This document shows positions 32,048 through 44,504 of a DNA stretch of 64,000 nt, one piece after another. The notes under the pieces were generated by a model. The model saw nothing but the letters and a program-made list of their open reading frames with translations. It was not told where the DNA came from and did no database searches. The position numbers and the translations under genes were made by a program. Position 1 is the stretch's first letter. Each line of letters starts with the position of its first letter. Origin of the DNA: Siphonodentalium dalli (Eukaryota > Mollusca > Scaphopoda > Gadilida > Siphonodentaliidae). The stretch covers positions 13,421,710 to 13,485,709 of the forward strand of contig CP136062.1 in the NCBI GenBank assembly GCA_032622095.1, in the 5' to 3' direction.

Positions 32048-34290
32048 CCCAAACCCATAAGCCCCCCTCATAAAAAAATCACGTACAGGAAATACAACAC
32101 TAACAATGTCAATATTTTCAAAAACTTGTTAAAATCATGTAAATTCGACTCAGTTCTCAGTTGTAACTCCCCTGATAAGGCATATGAAATATTTTTAGAC
32201 ATATATATGAACGCACATGATCTAGCCTTTCCTCTCATAACACGAAATGTACCCAAAAAATATATAAAACGCGAACCATGGATGACATCTGGACTCATTA
32301 AATCCTCTATTACTAAGCAAGAATTATACTCTAATAAACTGAAGGCACCTTCAGAAACAAATAAAATCGCCTATTTAAATTATCGTCAATTATACAATAA
32401 ACTAATAAGGAAATGCAAAAATAATTATTACTGCGATAGCCTAGAAAAAAATAAGAATGATATAAAAAACACATGGAAAATTCTTAAAACCGCAATCAAT
32501 AAAAATCATAAATCATGTAACTACCCTCAGACATTTAATGATAACGATACAGAGCTATCTGATCCGAACATAATAGCCGACAAATTCAATGACTACTTTT
32601 CAAAAATCGGTCGAAACACCAGCAACTCCATACACACTGAAAACGATGCAAATTTCACTGATTATCTTCGAGACAGGCAAATAAACGCACTCGAAATCGA
32701 ACCTACATCGATACAGGAAATAATATTGACATGCTATACTATGAAAGGGAAAATGAGCAAAGATTACAACGGCATATCGACCGCACTTATGAAAGAGAGT
32801 ATCTTCACAATAGCCACACCACTTAATCATATATTTAATCTATCGTTCGAACAGGGAATATTCCCAGCTAAAATGAAAGTTTCCAAAGTAGTCCCCATTC
32901 CTAAAATAAATAACTCAAAGGAAATAACAAACTACCGCCCAATCAGTATCCTGCCATCGTTCTCTAAACTACTTGAAAAAATAATGCAAAAACGACTAGT
33001 AGATTTTCTAAATGAACATGAAATCTTGTATAAACACCAATATGGATTTAGACCAAATCACTCAACTTTTCACCCGATTTTGCACCTTCTAGACCATCTC
33101 GTTAAAAATAATGATAAACCGACACGGGATTCCACCTTAGCTGTATTTATTGATTTATCTAAAGCATTCGATACGATCGACCACGACATACTGATATCGA
33201 AACTGGAACACTATGGCATCAGGGGTGTAGCAATGTCATGGTTCCATAGTTATTTGAATGAGCGGAGGCAATACGTTGAATATGGTGGGACTACTTCTAA
33301 CCTTATGAACACTTCCTGTGGGGTCCCCCAAGGCTCAATTCTTGGGCCGATTATTTTCTTAATATACGTGAATGATATGGTAAATTCTACAACAATAGAC
33401 ATTTTATCGTATGCCGATGACACAACACTGTTTACAAGCGGTAAAGATGGCGAACTAGTACAAAGTTACGTCAACAATGAATTAGCCAATGTATCAGACT
33501 GGTGCTGCTGTAATAAACTCTCAATTAATATTAATAAAAGCAACTACATGATTTTACACCCCCAAAACAATGACCAAAAGTGGAATACTTTGAAATTAAA
33601 GCTAAATAACACTCAATTGAACCGAATAGGGAATCTTGGACATGAATCATCGGCAAAATTTCTAGGTATTCATATTGATGAGAACTTGACATTCAAAAAG
33701 CACATATCCATAATCTGCTCCAAATTATCACATGCAATCTACTCATCAATAAGGTGAAACATTTTTTCCCAAGTAAAGCATTGAAAACATTGTACTATGC
33801 ACTGATTCAAAGCCACTTAGTTTATGGTATCCAAATATGGGGTCATGTTCCGGAAGTCAAGAAAATATTCCTATTACAAAAAAGAGCAATGCGTATAATA
33901 TGCAATAAGAAGTATAGGAGTCACACAGATCCACTCTTTAAAAGAGAGAATATCTTGAAAATATATGACTTACACACCCTCAATTCCTCCATTTTTATGC
34001 ATGACTGGTGTTATAACCGCCTGCCTGCGTCTTTTGGAATGATGTACAGTAAACGAGCAAAATCAACACCAAGACACCCGAATCCCGTTCTGTTAGAACT
34101 ACCTAGAACTGACTGGTCAGGTAAATTGCCACACCACGCCTACCCCACAACATGGAACAACATGGAAAAAGACTATACATCTTACCAAAGCAGGCACACA
34201 CTGAAGAAGCGCTTACAGATAGCAATGCTTAGAAATTACCAAGAAAATGTACGCTGTAAAAACAAAGGATGTCCCGACTGTGCTCTATAA
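32048..34290 (+). pseudogene. Reverse transcriptase ORF2 remnant, frameshifted
   Basis: One frame runs to a TGA at 33,755-33,757. The product continues in another frame (33,754-34,290), so one frameshift splits it. RT motifs in order (residues counted from 32,039) are NYRPISILPSFSK, HQYGFRPNHST, FIDLSKAFDTIDH with catalytic Asp at about 372, CGVPQGSILGP, and YADD at about 458-461, then FLGIHIDENLTF. The second part holds the usual C-terminal region (SHLVYGIQIWG) and ends in a Cys-rich knuckle-like CKNKGCPDC. This polymerase copies element RNA at a nicked target. The endonuclease part is missing and the frame is broken, so the copy is dead. The first few codons derive from satellite. Confidence 0.9.
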
Positions 34291-34793
34291 ATAATATGAA
34301 TATTCATTGTTATACTTGATGCAAAATCATAATTGTTCTCGACACTAACATACATATAAACATTACATATATGTAATACTGTTAATTTGAATATCCCAAC
34401 ACCTCACTCAACAAAAAAAAAAAAAAGACTTTCCAGCGATATATATATAGATAATTCCTATCTTACTTACTTAACTAAAGATGGCGGTATCTTACAATTC
34501 GTCTGGATTGTCCCACAACCACACCAATACTTGTCTGTGATATGCCCCAAAACTAGTTTCTAGTTAGTTTTATACACGATAATACATGTAGTCTATACGT
34601 ATGCGTGGATAAAAATACAAGCCATCTTTGCAAATACTTATAGTGATACTTGTTTTAGGGGGTAGCAGGAAGACAGCCCGATAGGGCTAGGCTAACCCCC
34701 AACAATATATACAGCATTTATATTATTATATGTTACTGTCATTGTATTATTCATGTGTATATTGTAAATAAATTATCCTATCCTATCCTATCC
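32048..34793 (+). mobile_element. 5'-truncated non-LTR retrotransposon (CR1/jockey-like)
   Basis: A 2.75-kb insertion starts inside the region before the reverse transcriptase (RT) domain and ends with a (TATCC) tail of about four units after 'gtaaataaat'. The upstream endonuclease domain is missing, which is typical of incomplete reverse transcription. The satellite reads ...gtttgta before it and ttgtgtc... after it; together they rebuild an uninterrupted monomer, so there is no target duplication and no deletion. The 3' UTR (34,291-34,793) has a small hairpin, agcccgatagggct (34,675-34,688). Confidence 0.85.
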
Positions 34794-37700
34794 TTGTGTC
34801 ATTGTACGCGTATTCACGGATCACGGATGACCATTATTATTAGTCTTGTTTGTATTGTGTCATTGTGCGCGTATTCACGGATCACGGATGACCATTATTA
34901 TTAGTCTTGTTTGTATTGTGTCATTGTGCGCGTATTCACGGATCACGGATGACCATTATTATTAGTCATGTTTGTATTGTGTCAGTGTGTGCGTATTCAC
35001 GGATCACGGATGACCATTATTATTACTCTTGTTTGTATTGTGCCAGTGTGCGCGTATTCACGGATCACGGATGACCATTATTATTAGTCTTGTTTGTATT
35101 GTGCCAGTGTGTGCGTATTCACGGATCACGGATGACCATTATTATTAGCATTGTTTGTATTGTGCCATTGTGCGCGTATTCACGGATCACGGATGACCAT
35201 TATTATCAGTATGGTTTGTATTGTGCCAGTGTGCGCGTATTCACGGATCACGGATGACCATTATTATTAGTATGGTTTGTATTGTGCCAGTGTGCGCGTA
35301 TTCACGGATCACGGATGACCATTATTATTAGTCTTGTTTATATTGTGTCATTGTGCGCGTATTCACGGATCACTGATGACCATTATTATTAGTATGGTTT
35401 GTATTGTGCCATTGTGCGCGTATTCACGGGTCACGGATGAACATTATTATTAGCATTGTTTGTATTGTGCCATTGTACGCGTATTCACGGATCACGGATG
35501 ACCATTATTATTAGTCTTGTTTGTATTGTGCCATTGTGCGCGTATTCACGGATCACTGATGACCATTATTATTAGTCTTGTTTGTATTGTGCCAGTGTGC
35601 GCGTATTCACGGATGACGGATGACCATTATGATTAGTCTTGTTTGTATTGTGTCAGTGTGCGCGTATTCACGGATCACTGATGACCATTATTATTAGTAT
35701 AGTTTGTATTGTGCCAGTGTGCCCGTATTCACGGATGACCATTATTATTTATCTTGTTTGTATTGTGTCATTGTGCGCGTATTCACGGATCACGGATGAC
35801 CATTATTATAGTCTTGTTTGTATTGTGCCATTGTGCGCGTATTCACGGATCACGGATGACCATTATTATTAGTCTTGTTTGTATTGTGCCATTGTACGCG
35901 TATTCACGGATGACCATTATTATTAGTCTTGTTTGTATTGTGCCATTGTGCGCGTATTCACGGATCACGGATGACCATTATTATTAGTATGGTTTGTATT
36001 GTGCCAGTGTGTGCGTATTCACGGATGGCCATTATTATTAGTCTTGTTTGTATTGTGCCATTGTGCGCGTATTCACGGATCACGGATGACCATTATTATT
36101 AGTATGGTTTGTATTGTGCCATTGTACGCGTATTCACGGATGACCATTATTATTAGTCTTGTTTGTATTGTGTCATTGTACGCGTATTCACGGATCACGG
36201 ATCACGGATGACCATTATTATTAGTATGGTTTATATTGTATCATTGTACGCGTATTCACGGATGACCATTATTATTAATATAGTTTGTATTGTGCCATTG
36301 TGCGCATATTCACGGATCACGGATGACCATTATTATTAGTCTTGTTTGTATTGTGCCATTGTACGCGTATTCACGGATGACCATTATTATTAGTATATTG
36401 TTTGTATTGTGCCATTGTGGGCGTATTCACTGATGACCATTATTATTAGTCTTGTTTGTATTGTGCCATTGTACGCGTATTCACGGATGACCATTATTAT
36501 TAGTATGGTTTGTATTGTGCCATTGTTCGCGTATTCACGGATGACCATTATTATTAGTATAGTTTGTATTGTGCCATTGTACGCGTATTCACGGATGACC
36601 ATTATTATTAGTCTTGTTTGTATTGTGCCATTGTACGCGTATTCACGGATCACGGATGACCATTATTATTAGTATAGTTTGTATTGTGCCATTGTACGCG
36701 TATTCACGGATGACCATTATTATTAGTCTTGTTTGTATTGTGTCATTGTGCGCGTATTCACGGATCACGGATGACCATTATTACTAGTCTTGTTTGTATT
36801 GTGCCATTGTGTGCGTATTCACGGATTCACGGATGACCATTATTATTAGTATGGTTTGTATTGTGCCATTGTACGCGTATTCACGGATGACCATTATTAT
36901 TCGTATTGTTGTATTGTGCCAGTGTGTGCGTATTCACGGATCACTGATGACCATTATTATTAGCATTGTTTTATTGTGCCATTGTGCGCGTATTCACGGA
37001 TTTACGGATGACCATTATTATTAGTATGGTTTGTATTGTGCCATTGTACGCGTATTCACGGATGACCATTATTATTAGCATTGTTTGTATTGTGCCATTG
37101 TGCGCGTATTTACGGATGACCATTATTATTAGCATTGTTTGTATTGTGCCATTGTGCGCGTATTCACGGATGACAATTATTATTAGTGTTGTTTGTATTG
37201 TGCCAGTGTGCGCGTATTCACGGATCACGGATGACCATTATTATTAGTCTTGTTTGTATTGTGCCATTGTGCGCGTATTCACGGATGACCATTATTATTA
37301 GTATTGTTTGTATTGTGCCATTGTGCGCGTATTCACGGATGACCATTATTATTATTATTGTTTGTATTGTACCATTGTGCGCGTATTCACGGATGACCAT
37401 TATTATTAGTATTATTTGCATTGTGCCATTGTGCGCGTGCGTATTCACGGATGGCCATTATTATTAGTATTGTTTGTATTGTGCCATTGTGCGCGTATTC
37501 ACGGATCACGGGTGACCATTATTATTAGTATTGTTTGTATTGTGCCATTGTGGGCGTATTCACGGATGACCATTATTATTAGTATTGTTTGTATTGTGCC
37601 ATTGTGCGCGTATTCACGGATGACCATTATTATTAGTATTGTTTGTATTGTGTAATTGTGCGCGTATTCACGGATGACCATTATTATTAGTATTGTTTGT

Positions 37701-37930
37701 ATTGTGCCATTGTGCGCGTGCGTATTCACGGATGGCCATTATTATTAGTATTGTTTGTATTGTGCCATTGTGCGCGTATTCACGGATCACGGATGACCAT
37801 TATTATTAGTCTTGTTTGTATTGTGCCATTGTGCGCGTATTCACGGATGACCATTATTATTAGTATGGTTTGTATTGTGCCAGTGTGCGCGTATGCACGG
37901 ATCACGGACGACGATTAGTATTAGTCTTGC
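34794..37930 (+). repeat. 54/61-bp satellite, block 4
   Basis: About 55 monomers. Toward the right end (37,020-37,900) a nearly pure 54-bp subtype with gtattg predominates, and a variant cgcgtgcgtattc (6-bp insertion) appears at 37,432 and 37,717, about 285 bp apart, hinting at a local higher-order unit. It ends with degenerate monomers at 37,900-37,930. Confidence 0.95.
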
Positions 37931-38199
37931 TATATATGGCGTGATTTTAGATCGGTCATCAATTTTTCTGACAGTGGGTGTTCCAATGAAATTGAGGTTA
38001 CCACTTTATATTGCCGAGTCGATGTTGATTATGAGTCATAGTTCATGACTTCAGTTTGGTCAATGTCGGAAATATGCGTTATTTTCAGTTTGCGTAATAT
38101 GTTTCGCATTTTTAATTATGCACATATCGTGCATGCAAATAAGACCATGAGTGTGTTATAAACCGACACGGACATTCGACACGCGGCACAGAGGATACA
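37931..38199. other. Intron sequence at the satellite edge
   Basis: Short unique stretch between satellite and the 63-bp repeat, with nothing recognised. Confidence 0.4.
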
Positions 38200-38395
38200 G
38201 CGGCAATGTTTTGTCATTACAATGGGACCAAATGAGTTGTGATGATGTATATCCCGGGATACACCGACAATATGTTTCATTACAAAGGGACCAATCGAGT
38301 TGTGGTGATGTATATCCCAGGATACACCGACAATGTGTTATCATTACAAAGGGACCAATCGAGTTGTGGTGATGTATATCCCGGGATACACATGT
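38200..38395 (+). repeat. 62-64-bp tandem repeat, three copies
   Basis: The unit contains gatgtatatcccgggataca and cattacaaagggaccaatcg. Three copies diverge slightly, and the first is the most changed. They lie 57 bp from TSP1 exon B. Confidence 0.85.
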
Positions 38396-38451
38396 GTTTT
38401 AAAATAAAGCTTCGTACCTATGGCCAATCTTTCAAACGCAAAATCACCCAC

Positions 38452-38622
38452 CTGGACAGTCAGGCTCAGAACATGCCACAGTTCTATTAGCCGAACCTCC
38501 ACATAAATGCCCGCCGCTTGCAGGTTCTGGGTTGTTACATTCCCGGGTCTGATTTTGATACCCAGCTCCACACGTGACACTGCAAGGAGTGGTCGTCCAA
38601 TTGGACCACACCCCGTCAATCA
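38452..38622 (-). CDS. TSP1 exon B
   Basis: A 171-bp exon of 57 codons, phase 1 at both ends. The acceptor is ...gtattttacag|TGATTGACG and the donor is CCAG|GTGGGTGA. It has a complete TSP1 module: GVWSNW, TPCSVTCGAG, NQTRECNN (with an N-glycosylation sequon NQT), GGHLCGG, VACSEPDCPG, six cysteines. It is close to the family consensus and most similar in layout to exon C. Confidence 0.92.
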
Positions 38623-38965
38623 CTGTAAAATACACAATCAAGAAAAATATAACAGTATATAGTCGGTCATCTACTGTATACATGAACATGATCTCAATAT
38701 TACGGATCTTAAAACTCGCTTCGATAAACAGACGTACCTTTCCAGATGTATTGTTCAGAGACTTGTAAAAAAAAACTGAGATGTTAAGGTTATATGCAGC
38801 AAATAGTTCTGTATATAATTTGATGTCATTTCAGAGAAGAATTTGGTTAATAGAACTTTAATGTGAGGGACAATATCTGAATTAGGTTATTAGATTATAT
38901 CGATTGTATTAATTTACTAACCACGAGGAACACAATGTGGTATTCACAAAGTCAGTATCAACTTT

Positions 38966-39380
38966 ATCTTAATATCTATTTCTTTGGCTTCGGGGGTAAA
39001 ATATATTTGATTTGATTCGATGAACTCAAAGCTCAGAGGGATCAGGTATCGATTTTGAAGTTTGTTAATTTCTCGAGATGTGGCCCAGAAAACACATGGT
39101 TAATTACACGTGATGAATATGGAGAACTCTAAAATCAAGTAGTTATTATTACCACTTGATTTTAGAGTTATCCATCTTCATCCGCAATTTGTCAGTTTGA
39201 CCACGTGTTTTCTGGGCCACATCTCGAGAAATTAACAAACTTCAAAAATCGATATCTGATCATTCTTAGCTTTGAACGGTGGGTTCATCGACTCGAATCA
39301 AATATCTTTTAGCCCCGAAGCAAAGTAAATGATAGTTTAGGAGCGTCTGATAGGATTGAGTACCTTTAAACACATACGCT
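38966..39380. mobile_element. MITE with arms of about 150 bp, copy 1
   Basis: Inverted arms include ctttggcttcgggggtaaaa, gtttgttaatttctcgagat and gtggcccagaaaacac on the left and their complements on the right, around an AT-rich centre with its own inverted pair (actctaaaatcaagt / acttgattttagagt). Related copies are at 43,715-43,935 (part), 46,545-46,845 and 47,965-48,112 (one arm). A 16-bp palindrome gccgatcacgatcggc follows both full copies (39,555 and 46,861). Confidence 0.7.
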
Positions 39381-40286
39381 TTTGACAAGAGTGTTAAACA
39401 CCAATTCGTAGTTATTAGTTGCTTTTCTTGGTTAATTACGATACATTCAAACCATGGTGTATATATGGGAACATAATCTCGGTTTTCTGACATGATATAG
39501 CCACCTCAAATGCCATGTATGTCTGATTGGTCAGTTAAAATTGGAAAACGAGAGGCCGATCACGATCGGCAGATGTTTAACCCATACCTTGGCGAGAGTA
39601 ATCAGCTATTTTCAGTCCGGACGCAAGAATCCATAAACCATAACTCCGTTTAAAAAATGGATCAAACCTAATTCGAACTCTATCTGTATTTTGGGCTGAG
39701 AAACTCACATACCAAATTTACATACATCTCAATAAAATGAGATATATCAGATGAAAGGTATTTCTACTAAGTATCAGGAATGTTGAGAAGGGTTCATTTT
39801 AACTATAAAAATACATACCGTACAAGTGAAGGGGATATAATAGGAGAATGATTACATGGAAAATATACAAAAGCATAAAATTGATCATCAGAGTTAACAA
39901 TTTTAACTCTATAAAATTAGGTGACTATACCAGGTATGTCACTTGAACACTGCATTGATAGGCTATACCAGAAAGCTATATGGGAGTTGATAAACCATGG
40001 ACGAACACTGTCCACACACTATGGAAATGCAATAAACAACAGATGGCTATTAAAGTAATTTTATATGTGCAGCAGTGAGTATCAGATATCATTATCGGAC
40101 TATGTAACTGTAATGGCTAACAATAACTCTAATTCCCATAATACAGGTTTTCTCTTGTCTCTCTCATAGCTAACTCATAAGGGTGGTAATTAATTGTAAG
40201 TTAGTATGGTTATATATGGTAAACATAAAAATCTCAAATCTGTTCAATTCTTAGTTAAAAAGGGTCACAACTCTGGTATTAAATAG

Positions 40287-40449
40287 ATAGAACCGCACGA
40301 GTGTCTGAATTTTGACGAACTATCGCACGAGATTTGTTGGCGGAGCGATACCTCGAGTGCGGGACGCAGTCCCGCACGAGAGGTATCGCGTTCCGCCAAC
40401 AAGTCGAGTGCGATAGTTCATCAAAACACAGACACTCATGCGGTTCTAT
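40287..40449. repeat. 163-bp near-perfect foldback
   Basis: Arms of about 77 bp beginning atagaaccgcacgagtgtc pair around gggacgcagtccc. Inner blocks cgaactatcgcacgag and ttgttggcggagcgatacc have clear complements on the right. Probably a MITE. The flanks to 40,830 hold a further 'tcgtgcgatcgtcc' block that may belong to it. Confidence 0.8.
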
Positions 40450-41462
40450 TTTTACTACATATCTTCGTATCATAGTAGGTTGACTCACACTCGTACATCT
40501 CCAGTACAGAAAATGTGAATTTAATTGAGTTTTAACGGCATTTTAGTGTTAACATGCACAACAATCAGACAGGGAGTCTATCCGAGAGTGATCCGCTCAA
40601 AGGTGTTAATTGGGTTTTCCCAGATTTTTCAAAAATATAACACAATCAGCGCGCTGCGATTTCGGCAAGTGGGTTGTCGCACTTGCGTTGAAAAAGTAAA
40701 AATAGAAACGGCGAGAAACAACACTGAATGAAATAGTTCCGTCGACAGATTGCACTAGTGCGATTCTGAGAATTATCACACGCCTGGAAACTCGTGCGAT
40801 CGTCCGAATTACGTCAATAGATATGTAATAACACCGGATCTAACCCATATTCAAACGCTATCTGTATTTTGAGTTGAGAAACTCACATACCAACTTTGGT
40901 TCCTATCAGATGAAAACTTGTTGATTTATCGGAGCATGGATGAATTATATGTCAAAGGGCCATAACTCCATTAACAATAATCTAATCAAACCCATATCAG
41001 AACTCGATATGTATTTTAGGTGGAGAAACTCACATATCAAATTTGGTTCTCATCAGATAATATTTTTTGAGTTATCGCAGCATACGTGAATTCCAAGTTG
41101 TAAAAGGGCCATAACTCCGTAAAACAAAACTCCGATCAAACCCATATTCGAATTCGATCTGTATTTCCGTCTGAGAAACTTATATACAAAATTTGGTTCC
41201 GATCAGATAGAAAATGTTCGAGTTATCGCACCATGCGTAAAGTGTCTACAGACAGACAGGGTAAACATAAAAAAGTGGTGAAGTATTAGACTATATATCA
41301 GACAGTCAATTGCGGTGTTGGTTATAAATAAGATGCAGATGAGCATGTTCGACACAAACTATTGAGGCAGTATTCAAGTGACTTAATCATGTATTCGATT
41401 GTATATAATTTGTATTATTGCAGGCTGTTTACCGTACATTTGAACACGATTCATAAACTTAC

Positions 41463-41630
41463 CCGGGCACACTTTTTCTTGGCATAGGTCTATTTCTCTG
41501 TTGGATCCTATACATGCATCCATGGTGGTCTGTGGATCTGTGGCAGAACAGTTTCTTGTTTTCACAAGTAGTCCGATGCCGCAGGTAACACTGCAGGGCC
41601 CCTCATGCCACTGCAGCCACGGGGCACCAA
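41463..41630 (-). CDS. TSP1 exon A
   Basis: A 168-bp exon of 56 codons, phase 1 at both ends. The acceptor is ...tatatatatag|TTGGTGCC and the donor is CCCGG|GTAAGTTT. The module reads APWLQW, GPCSVTCGIG, LVKTRNCS, DACIGSN, LCQEKVCPG, with six cysteines. It is shorter between Cys3 and Cys4 than exon B, and GG before Cys4 is replaced (MDAC). It is the first TSP1 exon after the signal-peptide exon among those seen. Confidence 0.9.
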
Positions 41631-44347
41631 CTATATATATAAAACGACATACGTGCATGTAGTATGCTTTCATTAATATTACCGATGGCACATTACGTGT
41701 AGAATATGCAGAGACTGAAATATAAACAAATGTTACCTGTCGTCGGTGGGTGTCTAAAATATTTACAGGAAAACACAAAACTATTATCTTTGAAAAGTTA
41801 GTATTGGAATCTGCCAAGTATTTTGCATGGTAATCCTTGCCGCCCATAAAACAGCGGCAAATTACCGAAACCCAGATCGTTGTCGTTATCTCTCAGAAGT
41901 CACAGTGAAATACGATGTCGTTATTTCATTCTAGATAGCGTTGTCTCACTGTATCTTATCGGCGGTTTACGAGAGCGAAACATTTGAAGACGAATTATAT
42001 AACCGTGCGTTATAGTAAATTGTCTGCAAACTTATCGGTTATAACCCATAAGCTTATTCGAAACAAGAGTCATTTCGTATAATCGTATCCGTCATTTCAC
42101 CGGAGAACCACCGATTGATTGATCATGCAAGTTCGTCAGTCATTCGTTGCTTTTGATTGGCTAGCCGCATATTATCAAGGATCATGCAACTGTGACCCGT
42201 CCCGTGGGATTTATATATATCGACTGTGATGACACGGAAATTTGTTAGTTTCGATTCCGTGTTTCATTTCTTTGCGCGAGTCTTGTTGCTGTGTCTAGGT
42301 AATTGTGCACTTATGAATATTAGGGAGCATGGTTCAAATTGCTGTATTATTAAGAGTAAAAATGCAGTGTAACGTAGCAACTTCGAGCTTTAAAAGGGAA
42401 CTGTTAATAAAACTTTTTGTTCAGTAAAATAAACTATACCAGTGTCATAACGTAGAATTAAGGTTACTAAAAACGAATCATATTTGAAAACACAACTTAT
42501 AGCGTAAAAATCGAGATTTTAATGCCTTTTTGACGTCGAAAATACTTAGGAAAAACTCAAAAGCCACTCGCCAGTTTTATGTGCACAAAGAAGCGTGACG
42601 TCAAAGTGGGAACGCAATTTTTTTTCGGATCGGGGAATAAGACGTAAACATGTCCACGTGTTTCTCATTTGTTTTGTTAATGGCGACTTGCGATACAAAT
42701 CTACTATTTTCAACAATTTGGACATTTAGAAAGTATTGATGACTGAACTGTGTAATCATATAATATCACGGAGTTGTGCTAGGACTATACGTTGGACGCT
42801 GTTTTGAGAATTTTCGATGAATATTTTGAATTGGATTTTCGATTCTGGAGGTTGACACTGACACTGACAGGTCACTTTTGAAAGTCAGATTTATGTTTTA
42901 GAAGAATGTTTATCAACCAAGAGTCAACACTATTTGACTGTAACGTGCATAGAACAGTTGTCTGCAGCTTTCAACACATTCTTGGTGGAAAAAGATTCTA
43001 AAACTACGATGCTATTTGGGAAGTAAATCACCTATTTTCAATGGTAATCCGACGTGGGGCGTTTTGAACAATGCCAGCAAGGGGCTGATGCTGAACTGTT
43101 CCAATTTGATGATTATTTATTATAATTAATAAAAAAATTTTTTTTAACCATTTCGCTTGTATATATTCTCCAAAATCAGTTGGACAAATGTAGGAGAACA
43201 ACCGATATACAATAATAGCCTGATCGACTTAAAATAGATTCATTGATCGGTGCCTGGAATTTACCAGATGCATGCTGACTGTGGAAGACCGATCGGTCTA
43301 TTTAAGCACTTCCGGGCTATTATAGATCACTCGGTGATTCACCCAGGTCCGTTGGATGGCTCAAACGATGTTTCCTACGAAATTCCTACCATGGCCGGTT
43401 GATATATACCCTTAATTTGAACCACACAGTTGATTGTTTCGTACCATATTTTTTGTCATTTCACATCATATACATTTGTATGTTTCGTTGGTTCCCACAA
43501 ATGATAATTGGTCATGCGTATGCAGCGTACCGTGGGAAAATTATTTTAATTTTGTTAACTTAATGAAAGCGAACATGTTTACGATTAACGTTACGTGATG
43601 ATGACAACCCGACAATTACATGTAAACATATTTCTTTCTTTTTTTTTCGAAAAAAAATTAACAAATTGAAATTGTGGCAACAAAGTTAAAGATACATAAT
43701 CCGAATTAACGCTTGCATATTACTATTTCCTTGGCTTCGGGAGTAAACGTATTTGATTCGAGTCGATGAACCCACCCGTCAAAGCTCAGAGTGATCAGAT
43801 ACCAATTTTTTTAATCTATTATTTTTCACCATCTATACTTTCAGTGGCCCACTCAAAAATCTATGAGAAGACGTTCTCGGACCAAATTGCGGATGAAGTT
43901 GGATAACTCTAAAAGCAAGTGGCTTTTTGTGTCAGCTATTTGACCAACCGGAAAAATTGTGTTGAACAAAATGTTGATAAATAACAGGTTTTGGGCAATT
44001 GTTAACTATTGTTGACTGGTTAGCATTACTATTTTTTTTCGGCCATTAATCGATTCTGATAACCGAAGCGGCATTTCAAAAAAATGTTTGTTGTTGGAAT
44101 CTGATAATATGGGAACCATTGAATCGGTTTGAGTACCTTTAATGTTATTTCAAAAAAATAATACGGTATACTCAATGGTACAACTTGTCGAAATGATACA
44201 TGTACTGGTATGAAATGTCCAGAACCCTGGTGTGAAACATCTCTCTGTCAAACTTCTATGGCACGAAATGTCCAGCAACCTATTGGCCGGTCAGTCCATT
44301 GCACATTATAATTTATTTCCAAATAATTGTACATGTGATATAGTCAT
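41631..44347. other. Large intron, first part
   Basis: Mostly unique AT-rich sequence. A stretch at 42,390-42,620 with gggaactgttaa and gtgacgtcaaagtggga matches an inverted, diverged copy near 49,770-49,975. A MITE fragment lies at 43,715-43,935. No coding sequence is supported. Confidence 0.45.
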
Positions 44348-44504
44348 AGGGGCTTGTTGTAAAGAAAACAAGTCAAATTGAGGGTGCCGCTTTATCAAAA
44401 ATGATAAATGCATCAATATTCTATTGATATACATGTAATGCTTTACATTTTACAAAAACTTGTTTTTGTATATATGTTTTTACTTGTTTTCTTAACAAGC
44501 CCCT
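44348..44504. repeat. 157-bp foldback element
   Basis: Left arm aggggcttgttgtaaagaaa and acaagt (44,348-44,373) pairs with right arm acttgttttcttaacaagcc (44,482-44,504). The centre is AT-rich. Likely a small MITE. Confidence 0.65.

Larger units (their letters stand above)
38623..41462. other. Intron between TSP1 exons B and A, with MITEs
   Basis: It contains an inverted-repeat MITE (38,966-39,380), a foldback (40,287-40,449), and several degenerate copies of a repeat of about 130 bp with gggccataactcc and 'ctcacataccaaatttggt' (39,640-39,790 and 40,840-41,260), the last ending in acagacagacaggg. No other exon was recognised. Confidence 0.55.
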
